A stretch of 49,717 nucleotides of DNA from contig NZ_JFHR01000040.1 in the NCBI RefSeq assembly GCF_000722875.1, positions 1 to 49,717 on the forward strand, read 5' to 3'. The translations under genes were made by a program, and so were the position numbers. The notes under the pieces were generated by a model. It ran no database searches. It had not been told where the DNA came from and saw nothing but the letters and a program-made list of their open reading frames with translations. This stretch comes from Sphingobium chlorophenolicum (GTDB taxonomy: Bacteria; Pseudomonadota; Alphaproteobacteria; Sphingomonadales; Sphingomonadaceae). Numbering within the stretch: the first letter of the stretch is position 1; each line of letters starts with the position of its first letter. Of this stretch, positions 1-7,619 are shown one piece after another.

Positions 1-346
1 AATTTCTTACATGGTTACGTAAGGACATTGTGAGAAACGGCTATTTTAACCGATCCACCTACGCCTGAAAGCCGTAGATAACCGGAGCCGCCGCCCACAT
101 GTCCCTTCATCAATCAACAATGTCAAAGAACCCGACAACCAAACCGGACAGCTATCCCACCCCGTTCCTTGCGTTCCGGGGGACCAGCGTCCGTCTATGT
201 TGGCGACCGTCGTTCCGCCGTCCCAGTGGGGCAGCGCCGCGTCGGTGAAGGCGCATATATGGAGGGCTTCCCGAACCGTCAAACCCTTTTTGCAATTTTA
301 TTTCAGAATTTCTTGGGACTTGGCCGATAGAGCGATTGCACGGGGC
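1..346. other. Non-coding left edge
   Basis: I see no convincing gene in the first 346 bases. Reading frames cross it on both strands, including an upstream extension of the flippase frame from base 197, but they have no recognisable protein signature and no good ribosome-binding site. Bases 1-60 are more AT-rich than the rest and could hold a promoter, or the end of an upstream transcription unit cut by the window edge. Nothing more specific can be supported. Confidence 0.5.
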
Positions 347-1861
347 ATGAACGCCCGGAAAATGGGAATGAAAATGGGTTTGCAGGACGCCGACGCGGAC
401 GACGCGGGTTTTGGCACAAGGATCAGGAGCGCGATTCTCTGGCGGTCGGGGAGCCAGATTCTGGCGCAGATGCTGAGTTGGGTCGTGACTCTGGCGGTGA
501 TCCGGCTGCTCGATCCCGCCGATTACGGCCTGTTCGCCATGACGCAGGTGATTCTGAATTTCGCGACCTTCCTCAACGGCTATGGGCTGGTGAGCGCGCT
601 GGTGCAGTCGGAGACGATAGAAACCCATAAATTGCGGCAGGCCTTCGGCATCATGCTGTTGCTGAACGGCGGGCTGGCTTTGGCGCAACTGGCCGTCGCG
701 CCCCTGGCCGCCAGCTATTATGAGCAGCCGATGGTTGCGGATCTGCTGCGGGTGCAGGCGCTGCTCTATCTGTCGACGCCCTTCATCTCGATTCCCGAAG
801 CGATCATGGGGCGGGCGATGGATTTCCGGCGGCCCGCGCTGGTCAACCTGATCGCGGCCGTGGCTTCGGCGGCGGTGGCGCTGACAGGGGCGCTGTCGGG
901 CTGGGGCGTGTGGACATTGGTGTTCGCGCCGATCGCGGGCTTCTGGGTCAAGGGAATCGGCTATGTGCTGGCGACCGGGTTCATGCCCATTCCCAGCTTC
1001 GATTTTCGCGGGACGGGGGCGATGGTGGCCTATGGCGCATCGCTGCTGGGCGGGCAGCTATTCTGGATCGTGCAGAGTCAGGCCGACATCTTCATCGGCG
1101 GGCGCGTGTTGGAGCCGCATCAACTGGGTCTCTATGCCGAGGCGCTCTTCCTGACGCAGATTTTCGTCAGCAAATTCATTCCGCCGCTGAACGATGTCGC
1201 CTTTCCCGCCTATGCCCGAATGCAGAAAGATCCGGCGCGAATCGCATGGTCCTTTTGCAAGGCGGTGCGGTTGCTGCTGCTGATAAGCTGCCCGGTCTAT
1301 CTGGGGATGGCGGTGACGGCCGGGCCGCTGGTCGAGACGCTGTTCGGCGCGAAATGGCGGGATATGGCGCCCTTCGTCGCGATTCTGGCGCTCGCCATGC
1401 CGTTCATGACGTTGCAGGTGATGTTCGCGCCGGTCAGCAATGCGCTGGGCCGGCCGGGGACGACGGCGCGGGTCGCGGCGGTGGGGGCAGTGCTGATGCC
1501 GGTGGCTTTCTTCATCGGGATCCGGTTCGGGGCCATCGGGCTGGCCTGGGCATGGCTTTGCGCCTTTCCGATTTTCACGTTGGTGACGGCACGGCTGGCG
1601 GGCGGGCCGATGGGGCTGCGGCTGGTCGACCTGATGCGGGCGGCGGCGCCGGGGCTTGGCTGTTCGATGTTGATGGCGGCGGCGGTGATGGGGATCGACC
1701 GGCTGCTGCCGCCCCTGAGCGCGCCGATTCGGCTGGGGATATTGGTGCCGGCGGGCGGTCTGGCCTTTCTGGCCGCGCTGATGCTGTGCGCAAGGGGAAC
1801 GCTGATGGAACTGGTGACGCTGGTCGCGCGGCGGGCACCGCCGGTGGAGGCGCCCGCCTGA
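347..1861 (+). CDS. Polysaccharide flippase, Wzx/MOP superfamily (COG2244)
   Basis: Integral membrane protein expected to flip lipid-linked oligosaccharide across the inner membrane during surface polysaccharide synthesis. Seen: about 500 residues, hydrophobic throughout with spaced segments consistent with 12-14 membrane helices. Near the N-terminus it has the family-like stretch WVVTLAVIRLLDPADYGLFAM. The long frame is open from base 197, but the first ~50 residues upstream look non-coding. ATGs at 347, 362, 368 and 374 are all possible; I chose 347 as the longest sensible start, and the one at 374 has GGGA six bases upstream. No glycosyltransferase or other polysaccharide gene lies beside it here, so its substrate is unknown; related genes may lie left of the window. 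The family is secure, the exact start is not. Confidence 0.85.
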   Translation: MNARKMGMKMGLQDADADDAGFGTRIRSAILWRSGSQILAQMLSWVVTLAVIRLLDPADYGLFAMTQVILNFATFLNGYGLVSALVQSETIETHKLRQAFGIMLLLNGGLALAQLAVAPLAASYYEQPMVADLLRVQALLYLSTPFISIPEAIMGRAMDFRRPALVNLIAAVASAAVALTGALSGWGVWTLVFAPIAGFWVKGIGYVLATGFMPIPSFDFRGTGAMVAYGASLLGGQLFWIVQSQADIFIGGRVLEPHQLGLYAEALFLTQIFVSKFIPPLNDVAFPAYARMQKDPARIAWSFCKAVRLLLLISCPVYLGMAVTAGPLVETLFGAKWRDMAPFVAILALAMPFMTLQVMFAPVSNALGRPGTTARVAAVGAVLMPVAFFIGIRFGAIGLAWAWLCAFPIFTLVTARLAGGPMGLRLVDLMRAAAPGLGCSMLMAAAVMGIDRLLPPLSAPIRLGILVPAGGLAFLAALMLCARGTLMELVTLVARRAPPVEAPA

Positions 1862-1867
1862 GACGGA

Positions 1868-2296
1868 TCAGGCCGTCTGGATATAATCGCGCAGGGCGGC
1901 GGCTTCGGATTCGATGCTGTCGATGCGGAACTTGACGAGGTCGCCGATCGAAACCAGCCCCACCAGCGCGCCGTCGACCACGACGGGCAAGTGGCGGATG
2001 CGCCGTTTCGTCATCAGCGACAGGCAATGGTTGACGGGCGTCCGCCCGTCCGTGGTGATGGCAGGGGCGGTCATGATCTCCCCCACCGGGCGGTCCAGCA
2101 CCGCCGCGCCCTCCTGCGCCACGCGATAGGCCAGGTCGCGTTCGGAAAAGATGCCGACCACCCTGCCGTCGTCCACCACCGGCACGCAGCCGATCCGCCG
2201 CTGGGCCAGCAATCGCACCACGGAAAGGACCGTGTCGCTCGATTGCGCCTGGACGACATCCTGTCCCTTGCGTTGCAAAATCGCCGCGATCGTCAT
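1868..2296 (-). CDS. CBS-domain pair protein
   Basis: A 142-residue soluble protein made almost entirely of two CBS domains, at about residues 8-60 and 75-130. Each ends in the typical pattern: GIFSERDLAYR in the first, GLVSIGDLVKF in the second. Stand-alone CBS pairs bind adenine nucleotides (AMP, ATP, SAM) and act as sensors; the partner is usually unknown. It runs opposite to the flippase, whose stop lies 6 bases from its own, so the two are convergent. The start is an ATG at 2296. The ligand and target cannot be told from the sequence. Confidence 0.9.
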   Translation of the reverse strand: MTIAAILQRKGQDVVQAQSSDTVLSVVRLLAQRRIGCVPVVDDGRVVGIFSERDLAYRVAQEGAAVLDRPVGEIMTAPAITTDGRTPVNHCLSLMTKRRIRHLPVVVDGALVGLVSIGDLVKFRIDSIESEAAALRDYIQTA

Positions 2297-2370
2297 GGTC
2301 CGTCTCCCTGCCTGTCGACTAAATGCCTCAGTCCCTTGATGATCCCACTTTCACACTCCAAAGGAAAGGG

Positions 2371-2670
2371 ATGACGCGCAAACAAGCCCTTGATGATCCG
2401 GAGATTGCAAGGACCGCCTGGCGGCGATTCCGCCGCATCATGGGGTGGATGGCGCTGACCGGCGCGCTGTGCGTGGGGGCGGCGCTGCTGTTCCTGCGCT
2501 GGTGGGCGGGACCGATGCCGATCCATATGATCATCGCGACCATATTGGGGGTCTGGTTGACCTTCATGCTGGGGACGGGTTTGATGGCGCTGGCATTTCT
2601 GTCCAGCGGAACCGGGCATGACGAACAGGTGCTGGACCGGATGAAAGACGAGGATTCCATGAATGACTGA
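2371..2670 (+). CDS. Small two-helix membrane protein
   Basis: 99 residues. The frame is open further upstream, but the ATG at 2371 directly follows AAGGAAAGGG, which decides the start. A basic N-terminal tail rich in Arg is followed by two hydrophobic stretches, at about residues 23-43 and 50-75, and an acidic C-terminal tail. I do not recognise a named family. Its last eight bases overlap the thioesterase gene (ATGACTGA), so the two are probably translated together and may share a role in membrane lipid or acyl-CoA handling. That link is an inference from position only. Confidence 0.75.
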   Translation: MTRKQALDDPEIARTAWRRFRRIMGWMALTGALCVGAALLFLRWWAGPMPIHMIIATILGVWLTFMLGTGLMALAFLSSGTGHDEQVLDRMKDEDSMND

Positions 2671-3040
2671 GCAAAGAGGCGAAGTGGTGTTGCGGGTCGT
2701 GCCGCATATGACGGACATCAACACCAACGGGCATATCTTCGGCGGTTGGGTGTTGAGCCAGATGGACATAGCGGGCGGCATCGTGGCTGCGCGGATCGCG
2801 CAGGGGCCGGTCGCGACGGTGGCGATAGAGAGCATGACCTTCATCGCCCCGATCCTGCTGGGGGATATCGTGTCGGTCTATGCCCATGAGGAACGGCGGG
2901 GGCGGACGTCCGTCGCCGTTCGGATCGACGTGGTCGCGACGCGGGGGCGGAAGGCCGCGAAGGTCGAATTGACGAGCGGGCTGTTCACCTTCGTCGCGCT
3001 GGACGAAAATCACCGGCCGCGTCCCTTGCCCGAAGCCTGA
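2663..3040 (+). CDS. Acyl-CoA thioesterase, YciA-type hotdog fold
   Basis: 125 residues, the usual length for a single hotdog domain. The stretch TDINTNGHIFGGWVLSQMDIAGG matches the active-site helix of YciA-family enzymes, with the catalytic Asp and the GGW turn. Such enzymes hydrolyse short to long acyl-CoAs in the cytoplasm. The later segment FIAPILLGDIVSVYA fits the second half of the fold. It overlaps the preceding small membrane protein gene by eight bases, and a hairpin terminator follows the stop. The preferred acyl chain cannot be inferred from the sequence. Confidence 0.88.
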   Translation: MTEQRGEVVLRVVPHMTDINTNGHIFGGWVLSQMDIAGGIVAARIAQGPVATVAIESMTFIAPILLGDIVSVYAHEERRGRTSVAVRIDVVATRGRKAAKVELTSGLFTFVALDENHRPRPLPEA

Positions 3041-3055
3041 TCCATCGAAAATAGG

Positions 3056-3093
3056 AAAAGGGGGACAGCGCGTCGGCGCCATCCCCCCTTTTT
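3056..3093. terminator. Probable bidirectional terminator
   Basis: AAAAGGGGGA and TCCCCCCTTTTT flank a 16-base GC-rich spacer, giving a hairpin with an A-tract before and a T-tract after. It lies 15 bases beyond the thioesterase stop and about 40 bases from the convergent DUF4167 stop, so it can serve both strands. Confidence 0.7.
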
Positions 3094-3131
3094 CATCCTG
3101 TCATCATCCTGCCGTCGGGCGGGAAAGAGCC

Positions 3132-3881
3132 TTATTCGGCTGCTTCGGCCGCCGGACGGGCGCGGCGGGTGCGCTTGCGCGGCGCTTCCGCGGCGGGTTC
3201 CGCGTCATTGTCGGCGCGGGCAATCGACGGCGGAAGCACGGCGAGGTCCAGGCCGCCCTGTTCCTCTTCGTTCGCGGTCGCCTTGCGCGGACGACCGCGA
3301 CGAGCGCGAGGTTCCGCTTCGGCCTGCGGTTCGGGGGCGACCGGTTCGGCGGCTATCTGGGGCCGGGGCTGTTCCGCCGCTTCCTCCGCCGCCGGACGTT
3401 CACGGCGCCGGTCATTGCGTTCATTGCGGTCGCGACGGTTGCGGTCGTTGCGGCCCTCGCGATAGTCGCGCTGCTCTTCGCGGCGGCGGTCGAAATCCTG
3501 CCCACGGTCGAAGGACTGATCGACGCGCCCGTCATCGCCGCCTTCATCGCCGGCGTCGAAATCGTCGAAATTCTCGTCGAAACTATCGTCGCGGGGGCGG
3601 AAGCGCTGTTGCTGCTCCTCCTGCCGGGCGCGGTTGTCGGCAAGGACGCGGAAATAATGGTCGGCGAATTGCAGATAATATTCCGCATTCACCCGGTCGC
3701 CCGCCATCTGGGCATCGCGGGCCATATTCTTGTATTTTTCAAGAAGCTGGGCCGCATTGCCGCGTGCGCGGCTGTCGATACGGTTGCCATTGTCGCCGCC
3801 GCCCCGGTTGCCACCATTGGGACGACCGCCATTATTGTTCCGGCCGCGATTCCGGCGGCCGGCCTGCCTGTTGTTGATCAA
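3132..3881 (-). CDS. DUF4167 protein, Arg/Asn/Gly-rich
   Basis: 249 residues. An N-terminal tail of Asn, Arg and Gly repeats leads into the conserved DUF4167 core at about residues 33-85, with RARGNAAQLLEKYKNMARDA and the YYLQFADHYFRVL helix. The rest is low-complexity and strongly charged: first Asp/Glu-rich, then Arg-rich, then a Lys/Arg-rich tail (RKRTRRARPA). The start codon is TTG at 3881, with AAGGA seven bases upstream; no nearby ATG fits as well. The composition suggests a mostly disordered nucleic-acid-binding protein, but the function is unknown. It lies downstream of prmC in the hisS-prfA-prmC direction, which hints at a role near translation or RNA. Confidence 0.9.
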   Translation of the reverse strand: MINNRQAGRRNRGRNNNGGRPNGGNRGGGDNGNRIDSRARGNAAQLLEKYKNMARDAQMAGDRVNAEYYLQFADHYFRVLADNRARQEEQQQRFRPRDDSFDENFDDFDAGDEGGDDGRVDQSFDRGQDFDRRREEQRDYREGRNDRNRRDRNERNDRRRERPAAEEAAEQPRPQIAAEPVAPEPQAEAEPRARRGRPRKATANEEEQGGLDLAVLPPSIARADNDAEPAAEAPRKRTRRARPAAEAAE

Positions 3882-4198
3882 GAGCTGATCCTTGCGTTCA
3901 CTTTGCCATCATTCACGGAAAAACACTGTTCAGTCGCCATCCTTCAGCACGGCCTGACCATCAGGCCGGATAAGGCTCCGCCGGGCAGGGACCGAGCAAT
4001 CGGCCTATGCCCTTGACCTGCCAGAGGCGCCTGCGCAGCAGCGCCGTCGTGACTTTGAAGGAGCGGGAAAACGGCCTTTTCTCGGCTACGCCCACGGGGC
4101 AGATCCTCAGGATAGTGCCGTCCCTAAGCCCCATGTAGTGGCTTCCAGGCCATAAACCAAGCAATTTTAGCTTGGGGAAGCGCAAATCCTTCGCCGCG
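3882..4198. other. Intergenic stretch with a small unproven frame
   Basis: These 317 bases separate prmC from the DUF4167 gene. They contain a minus-strand frame of 74 codons (3961-4185), basic and beginning MRFPKLKLLGLWPG. It starts 13 bases after the prmC stop, but its codon use is less GC-biased at third positions than its neighbours and I recognise no family. Its stop lies in a perfect hairpin at 3951-3967 (GGCCTGA, loop CCA, TCAGGCC) with no T-tract. The region probably also holds the leader and promoter of the DUF4167 gene. Confidence 0.4.
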
Positions 4199-5029
4199 TC
4201 AGCTTGGCCGGGCCGGCGTCGCCATCAGGCAGCGGTCGTGGCCCGCGAGATCGCGGCGCGATGCAACGCTAAGTCCTTGATCGGCAAGCAGGGCTGAAAC
4301 CGAAAGCCGCTGGTCATAGCCGATCTCTATCGCGGCCATGCCGTCGGGCGCGAGCAGGCGCGGCAGCGCCGGGGCGATGCTGCGATAATCGTCCAACCCC
4401 TCCGCTCCCGCGAAAAGGGCGGTTTCGGGTTCGTGCAGGACGTCGCCCGCCAGCGCGATGTCGCGGGCGATATAGGGGGGGTTGATGAGGATCAGGTCGA
4501 AGGGGCCTTCAAGCCCCTCCGCCCAGTTGCCGAGGCGGAAGGCGGCGCGTTCGCCGAGACCGAGGCGGTCGGCATTGCCCTGCGCCACGGCGAGGGCGGC
4601 GGGGGAGATGTCGACCCCCGTTCCCCTCGCCTGCGGCCATTGGCTGAGCGCGGCGAGCAGCAGCGCGCCGGAGCCGGTGCCGAGATCGAGGATGCGGGCT
4701 GGGCTTCGCGCGCCGAAATGGTCGAGGGCGGCTTCGATCAGGGTTTCCGTGTCCGGGCGGGGGATAAGGACGTCGGGGGTGACGTGCAGGCTGATCGTCC
4801 AGAAATCGCGGGTGCCGGTGATATAGGCGATGGGTTCGCCGGTGAGGCGGCGTTGGAGGAGGGTTTCGAAGCCGGGCGGGACGCTGAGGTCGCGCTGGCG
4901 TAGCAGCAGGTCGTTGCGGTCGATGTCCAGCGCGTGGGCGAGGAGCAGTTCGGCGTCCAGGCGCGGGGTGGCGCTGATGGGAGTCAGGCGTTCGGTGGCG
5001 GTGCGGAGAGTTTCGGGGATTTTGGTCAT
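4199..5029 (-). CDS. prmC: Release factor glutamine methyltransferase
   Basis: 276 residues. PrmC methylates the Gln of the GGQ motif in class-1 peptide release factors using SAM. Seen: an N-terminal helical domain, then GEPIAYITG (64-72), the SAM-binding loop DLGTGSG (115-121), and the catalytic NPPY at 183-186, which holds the target Gln. The frame stays open to 5068, but that extension is read from a palindromic repeat; the ATG at 5029 gives the normal N-terminus (MTKIPETLRTATERL). It follows prfA, the gene for its substrate, on the same strand with an 80-base gap containing that repeat. Confidence 0.95.
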   Translation of the reverse strand: MTKIPETLRTATERLTPISATPRLDAELLLAHALDIDRNDLLLRQRDLSVPPGFETLLQRRLTGEPIAYITGTRDFWTISLHVTPDVLIPRPDTETLIEAALDHFGARSPARILDLGTGSGALLLAALSQWPQARGTGVDISPAALAVAQGNADRLGLGERAAFRLGNWAEGLEGPFDLILINPPYIARDIALAGDVLHEPETALFAGAEGLDDYRSIAPALPRLLAPDGMAAIEIGYDQRLSVSALLADQGLSVASRRDLAGHDRCLMATPARPS

Positions 5030-5067
5030 CTTGCCCGGTTCCGCTGGCTCGCTTCGCTCGCTACCCA

Positions 5068-5108
5068 CCCCCGGCCCCTCCCGCCTGCGGGAGGGGAGAA
5101 AGGTGGGG
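5068..5108. repeat. GC-rich palindrome, family B
   Basis: A perfect inverted repeat at 5075-5096 with arms CCCCTCCCGC and GCGGGAGGGG and a two-base loop, in the context CACCCCCGG...GAAAGGTGGG. It fills much of the prfA-prmC gap. The same 10-base arms recur at 24379-24400 and 24481-24502. It has no T-tract and does not look like a classical terminator. Confidence 0.8.
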
Positions 5109-6200
5109 TCACGCCACGCCGTCCAGTTGGGCGAGGCGGGCGGCTTCGTCCTCCGCCACCAGCGCGTCGATGACTTCGGACAGGCCCGGTCCTTCCAATA
5201 TTTCGGGCAGGCGATGCAGGGTCAGGTTGATGCGGTGGTCCGTCACCCGGCCCTGCGGGAAATTATAGGTGCGGATGCGTTCGGAACGGTCGCCGGAACC
5301 GACCATCGCCTTGCGCGCTCCGGCCTGTTCGCTCTGGGCGCGTTCGCGTTCCACTTCATAGATGCGGGCGCGCAGCACCTGCATCGCCTTCGCCTTGTTC
5401 TTGTGCTGGGATCGTTCGTCCTGCTGCGTCACGACGATGCCGCTGGGCAAGTGGGTGATGCGCACGGCGGAATCGGTGGTGTTGACGTGCTGGCCGCCCG
5501 CGCCGGATGCCCGGTAGATGTCGATCTTGAGGTCGCTGTCGGCGATCTGGACGTCGACCTCCTCCGGTTCCGGCAGCACCGCGACGGTCGCCGCCGACGT
5601 GTGGATGCGGCCCCCGCTTTCGGTGACGGGGACGCGCTGGACGCGGTGGACGCCGCTTTCGAACTTCAGCTTGGCGAAAACGCCAACCCCGGTGACGCTG
5701 GCGACCACTTCCTTATAACCGCCCACTTCGGAGGCGTTGGCGGAGATGAGTTCCATCTTCCAGCCCTGCGCGTCGGCATAGCGTTGGTACATGCGAAACA
5801 GGTCGCCTGCGAACAGGGCGGCTTCGTCGCCGCCGGTGCCTGCGCGGATTTCCAGCATGGCCGGGCGGGCGTCGGCGGCATCCTTCGGCAGCAATTGCAG
5901 CGCGAGGGCGCGTTCGGCGTCGGGCAACCGACTCTTGATCAGTTGCATTTCCTCCTGCGCCATTTCGCGCATCAGCGGATCGGAATCCGCATCCTCGCCG
6001 CCCGCCATATATTCGAGCGCGCTCAGTTCCTGGCGGAGACGGCGGACTTCATGGGCGGCCTTGGCCACCGGCTCGATCTCCGCATATTCCTTCGACAGCC
6101 GCACGAACTCCTCCGGCGCGAGGTCGGCACGCGTCATCGACGCCTGCACCTCGTCCCGGCGCGCCTCGATCTGCGCGATGCGTTCGGCGGAAATGTGCAT
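5109..6200 (-). CDS. prfA: Peptide chain release factor 1
   Basis: 363 residues, the usual RF1 length. It recognises UAA and UAG stop codons and triggers peptide release. The codon-reading motif PVT is at 191-193, in the context [20 protein letters not shown]; this Pro-x-Thr form marks RF1 and not RF2. The catalytic GGQ is at 235-237. The start is the ATG at 6200, whose A is the last base of the hisS stop codon (TGATG), so translation is probably coupled to hisS. A TTG one codon earlier is possible but less likely. prmC, whose product modifies this GGQ, follows. Confidence 0.97.
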   Translation of the reverse strand: MHISAERIAQIEARRDEVQASMTRADLAPEEFVRLSKEYAEIEPVAKAAHEVRRLRQELSALEYMAGGEDADSDPLMREMAQEEMQLIKSRLPDAERALALQLLPKDAADARPAMLEIRAGTGGDEAALFAGDLFRMYQRYADAQGWKMELISANASEVGGYKEVVASVTGVGVFAKLKFESGVHRVQRVPVTESGGRIHTSAATVAVLPEPEEVDVQIADSDLKIDIYRASGAGGQHVNTTDSAVRITHLPSGIVVTQQDERSQHKNKAKAMQVLRARIYEVERERAQSEQAGARKAMVGSGDRSERIRTYNFPQGRVTDHRINLTLHRLPEILEGPGLSEVIDALVAEDEAARLAQLDGVA

Positions 6201-7477
6201 CAATCGGCCTGATAGTTCAGATCGGCGAGCGTTGCCTTCACCGCAACCAGCGCATCGTTCATCGTCGCAGACTGGGTGCGCGCTGCGATCTGTCCGTCCT
6301 TTGAACGAAGGGACAGCAGAACATGCGCATTGACCTTGGTCGCCTTGTCATAGCGCTTTCTGGGTGATCCCGTCGCGATCATGTCGGCGGAAATGCCCTT
6401 GCGCCGCAGCGTCGCGATGATCTTCTGGGCCGCAGGCAGGGCGGCATCGTCCTCCACCGCCATGATGACGTTCAGCAGGTCGGCCGGAGGCGTATCGATC
6501 AGCATCGCCAGCCGCTCGATCCCCGCCGCCCAGCCGACCGCCGGGGTGGAGGGGCCGCCCAGATTCTCGATCAGCCCGTCATAGCGCCCGCCGCCCAGCA
6601 CCGTGCCCTGCGCGCCGAGCCGGTCGGTGATGAATTCGAAGGCGGTGTGGCGATAATAATCAAGGCCGCGCACCAGACGGGCATTGCGTTCCCATGCCAC
6701 GCCCGCCGCGTCCAGACCCGCTGTAACCTTTTCGAAGAAGCTGCGCGCTTCGTCGGTGAGATAGGCGTCGATGTCCGGCGCGCTGTCGGCCACCGGGCGG
6801 TCGCGGGGGTCTTTGCTGTCGAGGATGCGCAGCGGATTGCGGTGCAGGCGGTCGATGCTTTCTTCCGAAAGCTGGTCGCGATGCGCCTCGAAATGGGCGA
6901 TCAGCGCGGCGCGCCAGGCTTCGCGGCTCTCCGCGTCGCCCAGCGTGTTGAGGTTGAGCGTCACGCCTTCCGACACGCCCAGTTCGCGCAGCAACTGGTC
7001 GGCCAGCACCAGCAGTTCCACGTCCGCGCCCGGCTCGCCCGCGCCGATGATTTCGGCGTCGAGTTGGTGGAACTGGCGGAAACGGCCCTTTTGCGGGCGC
7101 TCGTAGCGGAAAAGCGGGCCGTGGGCCGCCACTTTGAGCGGCGCATATTGCTGCCAGCCGTTGGTGATATAGGCGCGGCTGATGCCCGCCGTGAATTCGG
7201 GGCGCAGGGTGATGCTGTCGCCGCCGCGATCCTCGAACGTGTACATTTCCTTCGACACGACGTCGGTGCTTTCGCCCAGCGAGCGGGCGAACACCGCCGT
7301 CGATTCGAAGACGGGCACCTCCACCCGCTGGAATCCGTAGAGCCTGCGCACCCGGTCGAAGGTCGCGACGACATGGGCGAAGCGTTCCTGGAACGCTTCG
7401 GCGGTGCCGCCCAGCATATCCTGCGTGCCGCGCACAGCATTAGGGGTCTTTGGACGCGGCGTTTCGATCTTGGCCAT
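6200..7477 (-). CDS. hisS: Histidine-tRNA ligase
   Basis: 425 residues, as expected for a bacterial class II HisRS, which charges tRNA-His. Visible landmarks: [10 protein letters not shown] at the N-terminus, motif 2 around [16 protein letters not shown] (the ATP-binding Arg region), and the histidine-binding signature [12 protein letters not shown]. The C-terminal ~95 residues fit the anticodon-binding domain. It is the first gene of the minus-strand set hisS-prfA-prmC and overlaps prfA by one base. It is divergent from the M61 peptidase across a 142-base gap that must hold both promoters. Confidence 0.97.
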   Translation of the reverse strand: MAKIETPRPKTPNAVRGTQDMLGGTAEAFQERFAHVVATFDRVRRLYGFQRVEVPVFESTAVFARSLGESTDVVSKEMYTFEDRGGDSITLRPEFTAGISRAYITNGWQQYAPLKVAAHGPLFRYERPQKGRFRQFHQLDAEIIGAGEPGADVELLVLADQLLRELGVSEGVTLNLNTLGDAESREAWRAALIAHFEAHRDQLSEESIDRLHRNPLRILDSKDPRDRPVADSAPDIDAYLTDEARSFFEKVTAGLDAAGVAWERNARLVRGLDYYRHTAFEFITDRLGAQGTVLGGGRYDGLIENLGGPSTPAVGWAAGIERLAMLIDTPPADLLNVIMAVEDDAALPAAQKIIATLRRKGISADMIATGSPRKRYDKATKVNAHVLLSLRSKDGQIAARTQSATMNDALVAVKATLADLNYQAD

Positions 7478-7619
7478 GGGGCAGCGCCTTTAACGATAAA
7501 GATGGATCAAGGAAACGCGCTTTTTCATCGTAAAATAGTTGGGGGTGGACGCGGCGGTTCTGGCTCGCCATTCTGTTATTATACGGTCGTTCGACCGCAA
7601 AGCATTTTCGGAGATGTTC

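Noticed and set aside
46..688. Minus-strand open frames of 78 and 178 codons near the left edge
   Set aside because: They overlap the flippase gene in antisense, lack start signals and show no protein family; they are shadows of GC-rich coding sequence.
2333..2401. Direct repeat CCCTTGATGATCC (about 55 bases apart)
   Set aside because: One copy is upstream of, and the other within, the small membrane protein gene; only two 13-base copies, probably chance.
4830..6212. A 460-codon plus-strand frame across prmC and prfA
   Set aside because: It is antisense to two certain genes, and its composition (His, Gln, Ala, Gly, Arg) is that of a high-GC shadow frame.
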